The notes beneath the pieces were generated by a model, which was not told where the DNA came from, made no database searches, and worked only from the letters and a program-made list of their open reading frames with translations. A stretch of DNA of 64,000 bases, taken from UBA6115 sp964629345. GTDB taxonomy: Bacteria; Bacillota; Clostridia; Christensenellales; Aristaeellaceae. Below, piece by piece: positions 50,148 through 58,957 of the stretch; the stretch's first letter is position 1, and every line of letters starts with the position of its first letter. A program made the position numbers and the translations under genes. The stretch spans positions 1 through 64,000 of the forward strand of contig CAZVSG010000001.1 in assembly GCA_964629345.1 (NCBI GenBank), written 5' to 3'.

Positions 50148-51164
50148 TCAGCGGAAATCCTCGGCCGCGCGGTGCATGGCGAAGAGGGACTTCGGCGGCA
50201 GGTACTCCGGCACGCTGTTGCCGGTGCCCACAGCCCATCCCCCGCGGCCCCTTGCCCGTTCAAGCATGGCCAGGGCGCGGTCATAGACAGCCTTCTCATC
50301 ATGTGTGCAGAGGAAGTCCATGTCCAGGCCGCCCAGCAGCGCGATGCGGCCCTGCCAGCGTTCATACGCCTGCTCGATGGGCAGGATCTTGTCCTCGAAG
50401 GAGTGCTTCGCGTCATAGCCCATCGCGATGACCTCATCCATGATCGCGTCAAGGTTGCCGCAGGAGTGCAGGAAAACGGGACGTCCGGCGGCGTGGACGG
50501 TGTCCACGATCTTCTGATGCCAGGGGAATACGTAACGCCGCATCATGTCAGGGGAGAGGAAGGTCTGGGAGTTGAAGCCCCAGTCGTCATTGGAGGAGAT
50601 CAGCCCGACACTGTCGTGCTCAAGCGCCAGGCGGTAGTACCGGATGAGCCGCTCGCCCACCGCGTCAAAGATCCTGCCGACCAAGTTCGGATCATCATAG
50701 AGCATCATGCAGAGGTTCTCATACCCGGTGAGCTGGATGACGTTCTCCAGCACGCCGCCGGGCGCCATGACCATCAGCTTCATGCCGTCCGGCAGGTCCC
50801 GGCTGATGTCGTGCAGGAAGGAGCTGTCATGGTCCTCCGGCTCCGGCCAGTGATAGTTTTCAAAGCTCTCTTCATCGACGATGCCCGCCCCGTCATTGAG
50901 CGAACGGGTATGCTTCATCGCCGTTTCCGGGGCAAACTGGATGTCTGAGGCGTGCACGGTGGCGTAGTCGTACCCCATTTTCCGGAAGGCCTTCACAGTG
51001 AAGCGCGCGACGCTCAGCGGATCATCCGCCGGCAGCTTCTCCCCGTTGACCTGCTCGTACAGCGGCATGTTCATGAACAGCTCAAACTTCACCGGACGAT
51101 CCGGCTCCTCGCGGCGCAGCACTTTCATCAGTTGATCAAAATCCGGTTCAAAACGCTTCATCAT
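50148..51164 (-). CDS. Uroporphyrinogen decarboxylase-family protein (not haem)
   Basis: The 338-residue protein has the URO-D barrel and, near residue 235, FLHSCGNLDAIMDEV, the His-x-Cys-Gly segment that binds zinc in cobalamin-linked methyltransferases of this superfamily. No haem genes are nearby and the true HemE arginine-rich N terminus is not seen, so a methyl- or sugar-related reaction is likelier. Many such genes sit in carbohydrate loci of Bacillota without known function. Start is ATG 51162-51164 behind GAGGATC. Confidence 0.78.
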   Translation of the reverse strand: MMKRFEPDFDQLMKVLRREEPDRPVKFELFMNMPLYEQVNGEKLPADDPLSVARFTVKAFRKMGYDYATVHASDIQFAPETAMKHTRSLNDGAGIVDEESFENYHWPEPEDHDSSFLHDISRDLPDGMKLMVMAPGGVLENVIQLTGYENLCMMLYDDPNLVGRIFDAVGERLIRYYRLALEHDSVGLISSNDDWGFNSQTFLSPDMMRRYVFPWHQKIVDTVHAAGRPVFLHSCGNLDAIMDEVIAMGYDAKHSFEDKILPIEQAYERWQGRIALLGGLDMDFLCTHDEKAVYDRALAMLERARGRGGWAVGTGNSVPEYLPPKSLFAMHRAAEDFR

Positions 51165-51243
51165 GATCCTCTTTCAAACAATTTTTCAAACCATTGGATT
51201 ATTCACTCTGCTGTATTATAGGGCGGCAGCGGCAATGCTGTCA

Positions 51244-51305
51244 AACAAGGCGGGACAAGGCTGATCCGCCGGCATGCCGGTCAGGCGGAATCGCCCCGTC
51301 TTGTT
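51244..51305. promoter_or_regulatory. Large stem-loop before the lipid-type operon
   Basis: The outer arms AACAAGGCGGG and CCCGTCTTGTT enclose an inner stem TCCGCC / GGCGGA around GGCATGCCGG. The structure ends where a weak TTGTTA box begins, 52 bases before the reductase gene. It could be a leader structure or a terminator-like insulator; I cannot tell which. Confidence 0.4.
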
Positions 51306-51356
51306 AAAATCGACAGAATGGGATAAACTGTGCGGGAATTCTGTCGGGAGGTGGAG

Positions 51357-52166
51357 ATGGAGGGCCGGGTAGTATGGGTCAGCGGGGCTTCCAGCGGACT
51401 TGGGCGCGCCGCGGCGGTCGCGCTGAAACAGTCCGGCTGGCGGGTCATCTCAGGCGCGCGTTCCTTCAAAGGCAACGAGGGAGAGACCGACAGCGGGATC
51501 CGGCTTCCGCTGGACGTGCGCTCCGGGGACAGCGTACGCGCATTCTGCGAACAGGCCTACAGCCTTCAGGGCGCGCCTGACGCCATTGTGAATGCCGCGG
51601 CCATCCTGACCCTGGGCCCGGCGGAAGAAACGTCGCCGGACGAGTTCCAGGAAGTGATGGACACCATCCTGCTGGGAGCTGTCCGTCTCACTCAGGCAGC
51701 ATTGCCCATGATGCGTGCGAAGGGCGGCGGGAAGATTGTCATGCTGTCCTCTGTCAACGGTTTGTATGCGACTCCTTACCAGGGTGCCTACACAGCCGCC
51801 AAGCATGCACTGGAAGGTTTTTCCGAGTGCCTGATGCTGGAGACCCGCAATCAGGGCATCCAAGTGATGTTGGTCGAGCCTGGAGACCATTCCGGCGGGG
51901 CACAGAAGTACCGCAGGAAAGTGGAGAATGTATCTCGACTGTATCTGGAAAGCTTTGGGCGCGTCACAACGGCAGCTGCCAGGTATGAGAATCTGGGAGA
52001 ATCTCCGGAGCGCTTCGGACAAAGGCTGGTGTGTGTGATGGGTAAAAAGAAGCTGCCGCCAAGACTGCAGGTTACGACCCTCACAGAGCGACTCAGCATC
52101 ATGTTGCATGATGTGCTTCCCCTGCGGCTTTTCCATCGGATATTGAACGCATACTACAAGACATGA
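51357..52166 (+). CDS. Short-chain dehydrogenase/reductase, possibly 3-ketosphinganine reductase-like
   Basis: The 269-residue SDR has cofactor loop SGASSGLGRAAA, NAAAI, and the catalytic Ser-Tyr-Lys set in MLSSVNGLYATPYQGAYTAAK. I start it at ATG 51357, five bases after GGGAGG. The C-terminal tail is basic and amphipathic, consistent with membrane association. It lies 29 bases before a ligase-ACP-oxoamine synthase fusion whose expected product is a 3-ketone, so reduction of that ketone is the natural proposal. Sequence alone does not prove this specificity. Confidence 0.8.
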   Translation: MEGRVVWVSGASSGLGRAAAVALKQSGWRVISGARSFKGNEGETDSGIRLPLDVRSGDSVRAFCEQAYSLQGAPDAIVNAAAILTLGPAEETSPDEFQEVMDTILLGAVRLTQAALPMMRAKGGGKIVMLSSVNGLYATPYQGAYTAAKHALEGFSECLMLETRNQGIQVMLVEPGDHSGGAQKYRRKVENVSRLYLESFGRVTTAAARYENLGESPERFGQRLVCVMGKKKLPPRLQVTTLTERLSIMLHDVLPLRLFHRILNAYYKT

Positions 52167-52195
52167 TTTTGCCGGCGCGGCAGGGAGGACAGTGA

Positions 52196-55100
52196 ATGGA
52201 ATTGTTGACCGACATCAGCGCGCGCTGCGAGGCGCTGCGCGAGGACATGACGCTGAGGAAGGTCTTTGAGCTCAGCTGCGAGAACGCGGACCGCATCGCC
52301 GCGCACTGGCTGGAGGGAAACGAGGAGCGTTCGGCCACCTTCGGGGATTTCCGGCGCATGGCCGGGGACTATGCCGCGTCCCTGCGAAAGAACCTGGGCA
52401 AAGGGAACCGTGGGCGGTTCGTCGGCCTTCAGGTGGACACCTGCAAGGAATGGTTCGCCATGTTCTGGGGCCTGCTGCAGGCCGGATACAATCCCCTGCT
52501 GCTCAGCGCGACGCTGAACGAGGAGATGACGGAGTTCATGCTCCGGGAGGCAGGCGCCTGCGGCGTTATCTTCAGGGGCCTGCGCAGCCTGCCGAAGGAC
52601 GTGGTCCAGATCGATGCCGAAACGCTGTTCCTTTCACCCGCCGCCCCTGACTTTGTCCCCGACTGGGCCGACAAGGTAGCGCTGTGCACCTCCGGCAGCA
52701 CGGCGACCAGCCGCATCTTCGTGTATGACCAGGCCGCCATCTGCGAACAGGTGCTCAACTCAGACCTCCTGCACAAGGCCAATCCCCGTATCGTCAACGA
52801 CCGCATGCAGCGAAACCTGGCCTTCCTGCCCTTCCACCACGTCTTCGGCTTCATGGTCTGCGTGATGTGGTGCAATTTCATCGGTTATGAGACCGTGTTC
52901 ATCAAGGACCGCGCGCCGGAGACCGTCCTGGGGACCATCCGCCGCTTCAGGGTGAATTTCCTCTGCGCGGTGCCCCTGCTTGCCAACAGCCTCTCCACCG
53001 GCCTGAACCGGAAGGTCGCCCAGCAGAAAGCCGTGAAAAGGGCGGCATTCAGGCTCATGAAGGGCCTCAGCCTGGCGCTTCAGGACGTCGCCCCTGCCTT
53101 TGGGATGGATTTTGCCCGTAAAGTGCTGTTCAAGTCGGTCAATGCCCAGCTGCTGGGCCCGGACATGAACTGCGTGATCCTGGGCGGCAGCCACACTCCG
53201 CGGGAGCACATGCGCAACATCGCGGCGCTGGGCTACTTCACCACCTGCGGATTTGGCATGACGGAGACCGCCATCACTTCCGCGGAGATCGGGATGCGCC
53301 TGCATACCCGCACCACCGGCTCGGTCGGCCGTCCCTTCTCCTCGGTGGAATACAAGGTGGAGTCCGACGGAAAGCACTCCAACACCGGCGAGATGCTCAT
53401 CCGCGGGCGCAGCGTGCACACCGGCCAGCTCAAGGGCGGCAAGCTGCTGCCGCCGGATCTGGACGGGCAGGGCTGGTACCGCACCGGGGACATCGTGCGG
53501 CTTGAAAAGGGCATGCGGATGTACGTCGAGGGCCGCAGCAAGGATGTCATCATCAACGAGTCCGGCGAGAACGTGTACCCGGATGAGATCGAGGATTATT
53601 TCGGCAACATGGACGGTGTGGAGCAGTACTGTGTGCTGGGGCTTCGCAACACCGGCGCGAGCCGGGTGAACAGGCTCAAACGCCGCCGCCACGTCCGACC
53701 GGATTATGAGGACATCACCCTCGTGCTCAACGTGGGCGAGCGCTACCGCGACGACGCCTTCCTGACCGGCCTGATGCGCCAGGTGGCGGCGAACAACCGG
53801 AAACTGCCGGTCCTCAAGCAGATCACCCGCGTGCTGGCCACCCGGGATCCCTTTGAGATGGCCAACGGCATCAAGGTCAAGCGCATGGCGCTGAAAAAAT
53901 CACTGGAGGAGATGAAGATCGCCTACCGTGACCTGGACCTGAAGTCCGGGGCGCTCCCCCCGGGGGACACGCAGCCCATCGTGGTGGAGGAAGCTGTCCC
54001 TGAAAAGGCCAGCCATGAGGAGATCCGCCGGCAGGTGCGCCGGGTGTATGCCGAAGCGCTGGACACCCCGGCGGACAGGATCGCCGATGACGCGCATTTC
54101 ATCAACGACCTCGGGGGCGACTCGCTGCAGGTGTTGAGCGTATCGCTGAAGGTCGAGGAGATCTTCTCCGTGCTCATCCCGACGGAGGAATACAGCCAGT
54201 GCACCACGGTCAACGACCTCACCGCGATCATCCTCTCCCACCTCACCGGCGGGGAGGCAAAGCCGGCCGAGGCGAAGGGCGAGGCCGTCCCGGTCACCCG
54301 TTTTGAGGAGAGCGCGGAATTTCTGGCCTTTGCCGAGCGGGAAAGGCTTCTGCTGGGCGTGGGGATGGAGAACCCGTATTTCATCAGGCACGACAGCGCG
54401 CTGAAGGATACCAGCCTCATGGAAGGCCGTGAGGTGCTCAACTTCGGCTCCTACAACTACGTGTCCATGTCCGGCAGGCCCGAGGTGATGGAGGCGGCGA
54501 AGGCCGCGATCGACAAGTACGGCACCTCCGCCTCCGGCTCACGGCTGCTGGCAGGCGAAAAAAGCCTGTACCAGGAGCTGGAGCGCGAGATCGCCGAGTG
54601 GAAACACGCGGAGGCCGCGCTGGTGCTGGTCAGCGGGCATGCCACCAACGTGACGCTTGTGGGCAATTTCTGCGGCAAGGACGACCTGATCGTCTATGAC
54701 GCGCTGGCCCACAACTCCATCGACCAGGGCGTCCGGCTCAGCCAGGCCGCCGCCAAACCTTTCCCGCACAATGACCATACAGCGCTGGAAAGCATCCTGA
54801 AGACCCAGCGGGGAAAGTTCGGGAAATGCCTGATCGTCATCGAAGGCGCCTACAGCATGGACGGCGACATCGCCAACGTGCCCGCGTTTGTGGAACTGAA
54901 GAAAAAATACGGCTGCTTCCTGATGGTGGACGAGGCCCATTCCGCCTGCGTCATCGGACAGACCGGAGGGGGCGTGGACGAATACTTCGGCCTGAATCCC
55001 GATGACGTCGACATCAAGATGGGCACGCTGTCCAAAGGGTTGGGCACCTGCGGCGGCTACCTGGCGGGCAAGCGCAGCCTCATTGAATACCTCCGCTATA

Positions 55101-55507
55101 ACCTGCCTGGCTTCGTTTTCTCCGTGGGGATCTCCCCGCCCCTCGCCGCGGGTACGCTTGAAGCCATCCGCCTGCTGCGCCGCGATCCCTCCATCATCCA
55201 GTCGCTTGAGCGCAACATCAATACCTTCGTTCGCGAAGCCCATCAGCGCCGTCTGAACACCTGCCTGGCCGGCCACACCGCCATCATCCCGATCCTGGTA
55301 GGCTCGGATGAGAACGCTTTCCTGCTGTCAAACCTCCTGCGCCACAAGGGCGTGTTCGTGCCGCCTGCCGTGTTCCCCGCCGTGCCCAAGGGCAAGGCCA
55401 GGCTGCGCTTCTGCGTGGTGAGCGAACATAAGGAGAAGCAGATCATTTTCGCCCTGGACGCACTGGTGGAAGCTGCGGCGGAAGCGGGGATCCATCTGCC
55501 CTCATAA
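52196..55507 (+). CDS. Acyl-AMP ligase / acyl carrier protein / alpha-oxoamine synthase fusion
   Basis: The 1103-residue protein has three modules. Residues 1-580 form an ANL adenylating domain: TSGST at 165-169, GFGMTE near 352, YRTGD near 428, GRSKDVIINESGENVYP and a C-terminal Lys in NGIKVKRM. Residues about 605-680 form a carrier domain with the phosphopantetheine serine in DLGGDSLQV (S643). Residues about 695-1100 form a PLP alpha-oxoamine synthase: HNDHTALE, DEAHSA (D912, H915) and TLSKGLG (K947). The plan is to activate a fatty acid, load it on the carrier, and condense it with an amino acid under decarboxylation, as serine palmitoyltransferase does. Substrate amino acid is unproven. 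Confidence 0.88.
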   Translation: MELLTDISARCEALREDMTLRKVFELSCENADRIAAHWLEGNEERSATFGDFRRMAGDYAASLRKNLGKGNRGRFVGLQVDTCKEWFAMFWGLLQAGYNPLLLSATLNEEMTEFMLREAGACGVIFRGLRSLPKDVVQIDAETLFLSPAAPDFVPDWADKVALCTSGSTATSRIFVYDQAAICEQVLNSDLLHKANPRIVNDRMQRNLAFLPFHHVFGFMVCVMWCNFIGYETVFIKDRAPETVLGTIRRFRVNFLCAVPLLANSLSTGLNRKVAQQKAVKRAAFRLMKGLSLALQDVAPAFGMDFARKVLFKSVNAQLLGPDMNCVILGGSHTPREHMRNIAALGYFTTCGFGMTETAITSAEIGMRLHTRTTGSVGRPFSSVEYKVESDGKHSNTGEMLIRGRSVHTGQLKGGKLLPPDLDGQGWYRTGDIVRLEKGMRMYVEGRSKDVIINESGENVYPDEIEDYFGNMDGVEQYCVLGLRNTGASRVNRLKRRRHVRPDYEDITLVLNVGERYRDDAFLTGLMRQVAANNRKLPVLKQITRVLATRDPFEMANGIKVKRMALKKSLEEMKIAYRDLDLKSGALPPGDTQPIVVEEAVPEKASHEEIRRQVRRVYAEALDTPADRIADDAHFINDLGGDSLQVLSVSLKVEEIFSVLIPTEEYSQCTTVNDLTAIILSHLTGGEAKPAEAKGEAVPVTRFEESAEFLAFAERERLLLGVGMENPYFIRHDSALKDTSLMEGREVLNFGSYNYVSMSGRPEVMEAAKAAIDKYGTSASGSRLLAGEKSLYQELEREIAEWKHAEAALVLVSGHATNVTLVGNFCGKDDLIVYDALAHNSIDQGVRLSQAAAKPFPHNDHTALESILKTQRGKFGKCLIVIEGAYSMDGDIANVPAFVELKKKYGCFLMVDEAHSACVIGQTGGGVDEYFGLNPDDVDIKMGTLSKGLGTCGGYLAGKRSLIEYLRYNLPGFVFSVGISPPLAAGTLEAIRLLRRDPSIIQSLERNINTFVREAHQRRLNTCLAGHTAIIPILVGSDENAFLLSNLLRHKGVFVPPAVFPAVPKGKARLRFCVVSEHKEKQIIFALDALVEAAAEAGIHLPS

Positions 55508-55665
55508 GACCGCGGACAAGGCAGCCGGGATGGGATTGAGATCCACCTCTGAACTCTGTCCGCAGATTTGATGAAAAAGGGTATACTTTATCCGTCGGCA
55601 AGGGAGATCCTCAGCCGGCGGATTTTTTGCACACAGCGCGCTGAAAAGCACGGAAGGGACCGACC

Positions 55666-56298
55666 ATGTCAATGCTCCTGCGGCCTGATTACCTGCACTT
55701 CCCCTGCCCCGGCTCGGGCGTGCTGTTCGGCTGCGACCAGGACTGGTTTCGCGGCTTCTGGCAGCGCAAGGCCGGCTGCGGGCCCTGCACCGGGGCCAAT
55801 CTGATCCTTTACCTCTCCCGCAGCGGAAGGATCAGCCTGCCGATGGAGATCACCGACAGAGCCAGCTTTCTCGTCCTGATGGAGCGCAGCTGGGAATACC
55901 TCACGCCCGGGATGATGGGACTCAACTCCCCCTTCCTGATGCAGAAAGGCCTTGACGCCTTCCTTGACAGCCTGGGCAGCGGGATGAGAAGCCGGGTGCT
56001 TCACGTCCCGGCGGAGGAAGCCCTGCGCCCAAGCCCGGAAAAGGCTGAGGCCTTCATCCGGCAGGGACTGTCCGCCGACAGCCCCGTGGCCTTCCTCAAC
56101 CTGTCCAACGGGGACGTCAAGCATCTGGAAAGCTGGCACTGGGTAACGGTCATCGGTCTTGACGGCAAGGGAGAGAATGCCGAACTGCTCATCTATGACA
56201 ACGGGCGTCAGCTGCGCGTCAGCCTCACCCGATGGCTGCGCACAACCGATCGCGGCGGGGGCTTCGTATATGTGGGCGACAGGGTCAAAGATAACTGA
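55666..56298 (+). CDS. Cytosolic papain-fold (C39-like) protein
   Basis: The 210-residue protein has a plausible catalytic triad: C38 in KAGCGPCTGAN, H158 in SWHWVTVIG and D178 in IYDNG, the order seen in C39-like cysteine peptidases. No signal peptide or membrane helix is present, so it acts inside the cell. ATG 55666 follows AGGGA. It is the first gene after the ligase-ACP-oxoamine synthase gene and is followed by a terminator. A peptidase role is possible; because papain folds also act as acyl or amide transferases, an N-acylation step on the lipid product is a speculative alternative. Confidence 0.65.
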   Translation: MSMLLRPDYLHFPCPGSGVLFGCDQDWFRGFWQRKAGCGPCTGANLILYLSRSGRISLPMEITDRASFLVLMERSWEYLTPGMMGLNSPFLMQKGLDAFLDSLGSGMRSRVLHVPAEEALRPSPEKAEAFIRQGLSADSPVAFLNLSNGDVKHLESWHWVTVIGLDGKGENAELLIYDNGRQLRVSLTRWLRTTDRGGGFVYVGDRVKDN

Positions 56299-56322
56299 CG
56301 ATGAAACCGCATCCCGGAAATC

Positions 56323-56345
56323 AGCCGCCCGGACGGGCGGCTTTT
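56323..56345 (+). terminator. Terminator after the papain-fold gene
   Basis: AGCCGCCC and GGGCGGCT arms with a four-base loop are followed by TTT. Confidence 0.8.
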
Positions 56346-56499
56346 GTTCCGCGCTTCACCCCTGACAGGCTTTCTTAAGGAATGGTTTTATGATAAAGTG
56401 ATGCCCACAGGACCCAGTTCTCGCTTCCTGAGCGTATCCGGCCTTTTGCCGGCCGGTGCGCAGGAAGCGCGGCGCGGGGAAGTTGAAAGGCATCCGTTG

Positions 56500-58865
56500 A
56501 TGATCAGCACCAGGATACGGACAGCAAGGCGTTTATCGGGATTCTTGATGTATTCCGTTCTGCTGCTGTTCCTGGTGCTCCATTTCTCCGGAGTCTCCCT
56601 GGCCGAAGAAGGGTCTGGCAGCCTGCGGATCAATGAGGTGATGGCCGCCAACCGTCTGACCGCGGTGGAGGGACGGTCCTGCGACTGGATCGAGCTGTTT
56701 AATGCCGGGAATGCTGATCTCCCGCTGGACGGCTGGGGCCTGAGCGATAAGGCGGCCTTGCCGTACCGCGGAAAGCTCAGCGGCACCTTGGCACCCGGCG
56801 GGTATCTGGTCCTTGCGGCGGATGAAGAGGGTTTGGGTTTCTCATTGAAAAGGGAGCAGGGGCGGATCATATTGACTTCTCCGTCAGGCGAAACGGCGGA
56901 CGAGGTCAGCTATGAGAACATGCCCTGGGACGTCAGCCTGATAAGGGAAGGAACAGGTTGGCTTCAGACCTGGCTGCCGACACCCGGCGAACAAAATGAG
57001 ATGATGTCCAGGGACGGGAGGGAAGCCGGCCAATTCCTTACGGCACAGCAACGCGGCGTCGTCCTCAGCGAAATCATGGCCGCCAACGGAACCTACGGCG
57101 CCGACATGCTCAGATATGACTGGATCGAGCTTCACAACCCGACAGACAGGCCCGTGGTGCTGGGCGGTCTGTACCTATCAGATGACGCGGGCGACCTGAA
57201 GAAGTGGGCTTTTCCAAAAAACGCGATCCTGCGCGCGAACGCCAGGGCTGTGGTGTACTGCACGGACGATCCCGTAGCCAAGCTTGGGAAAGGCTTGTAT
57301 GTCAATGATGCGTTCATGATCGACAAAAATGGCGGCGCCGTCACCCTGTCCGACGGGAACCGCATCATCGACTGCGTGTCCCTGGGCACGCAGCATGCCA
57401 ACGTAAGCTTCGGGCGCCCCGAGGGGCAGGGCGCCTTCCGTTTTCTCAACGCCATCACCTTCTTAAAGCCCAACCCTTCCTCCGGCTTCAGCGACAGGCT
57501 TTCACCCGTCGGGTTTTCACGGAGCGGAGGGATGGCGTCAGCCCCGTTTACCCTGTCGCTGACCGCCCCCGAAGGGAGCGCTGTCTTCTATACCCTGGAC
57601 GGCACGGAGCCGACCGAAGCTTCCGAGGTATACAAAGAACCCCTGCTGATCGGGCAGAGCGCGGTGGTGCGGGCCTTCTCACGGCGGGACGGGTGGATCT
57701 CCTCCCCCGTCGCGACACAGACCTACCTGTTTGAGCAGCCCCCGGAATACCCGATCGTCTGCATCACGGGAGACCCTGCGTTTTTCTTTGGGAGCAAAGG
57801 TATTTTCCTCAAAGGCGCCCCGAAGTTTCTGGGTGAGCGTCCCGTCAACGTGGAGATCTATGAAGATGGGGCCGCGCAGGTGAACCAGCAGGCAGGCCTG
57901 CGCCTGACAGGCGGCACCAGCCGCATGTACCTGCCCCGTACCTTTTCCCTGTATGCCCGCGCCGGGCTGGGGGAGAGCAGCTTCCAGTACAATCCCTTCC
58001 CCGACCGGTATTACAGCGAATATTCCTGTCTGACGCTGCGCAGCGGGGGCACGGATATCAACCGGACCCGTCTGCGCGACGGTTTTCTCAGTCACCTGGC
58101 GCAGGGGTACGGGCTGATGTACCTCGCGTTCCGGCCGGCCCTTGTCTACGTGAACGGGCAGTTCTGGGGGGGCATGAACCTGCGGGAGCGCGCGAACCGG
58201 GACGCCATCGCGCAGTGGGAGGGGATCACCGATCCCGAAGTGATCGACGATATCATCATCATCAAGAATAGGGTCGAAGAGATCCAGGGAAGCAAAAAGG
58301 ATCTTGAGGAATTGGCCGTATATTGCCGGAAGAATGACCTGAACGACCCGGAATGCCTCCGGCATGTCCTGGACCGCCTGGATATCAACAGCCTCTTTGC
58401 CCATACCGCCTTTGAGATGATCGCCGGAAACACAGACCTTCAGAACGTCCGCTACTACAGGGTCCCCGGGGGCAAATGGAAACTGCTGCTCTTCGACCTT
58501 GACCTGAGCATGTATAAGGCAGATGACGAAACGCTCCTCTTTTACCTTCAAAGCGGAAAGATCCCGACGAAATACTGCTACGGGGAACTGTTCACCTCCC
58601 TGATGCAGGTGCCCGCGATGCGGGACCGGTTCCTGACGCTCATCGGACGTATTCTCGCGGAGCGCTTCGCCGCCCCGGTCGTCACGGCAAAACTGGAGGA
58701 ATGGCAGGCGGCTTACGCTCCCCTGACACGGCTGCATGCCCAGCGCTGGCCGGTCAAAAGCTATGAAAACTGGGAAAGCGCGATGGACGTTTTCCGCACG
58801 ATGCTGGTGAAGCGGCCTGCCTTTGTTACGGAATACATCATCCGGCACTATCAGCTGAGCGAGGC
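56500..58865 (+). CDS. Secreted CotH-type protein with lamin-tail domains (3' end lost in gap)
   Basis: About 788 residues are readable before the ten-N gap. A signal peptide (cleaved near SLAEEG) is followed by two lamin-tail domains (INEVMAANRL...CDWIELFNAG and LSEIMAANGTY...DWIELHNPT), a chitobiase-type module (GSAVFYTLDGTEPTEAS) and a CotH domain with RLTGGTSRMYLPRTFSLYA and metal-binding LLLFDLDLSMY. CotH proteins are atypical kinases; in Bacillus CotH phosphorylates spore-coat proteins. This secreted form probably acts on surface proteins or glycans. I start at ATG 56500 behind GAAAGG. The C terminus is unknown. Confidence 0.85.
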
Positions 58866-58875
58866 NNNNNNNNNN
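58866..58875. other. Scaffold gap (10 N) at the end of the CotH gene
   Basis: Ten N of unknown true length interrupt the end of the CotH frame. The reading frame after the gap cannot be trusted. Confidence 0.9.
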
Positions 58876-58957
58876 GGAGGGTCAGACGCCATAGACGCAG
58901 CCTGTGCCTCGATCCCAGGGAATGCGATGCGATTTTATGGATAAGGAAGGTATATGT

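Noticed and set aside
50148..51164. Haem biosynthesis uroporphyrinogen decarboxylase (hemE)
   Set aside because: No haem genes nearby, HSCG zinc segment present, and the context is carbohydrate metabolism.
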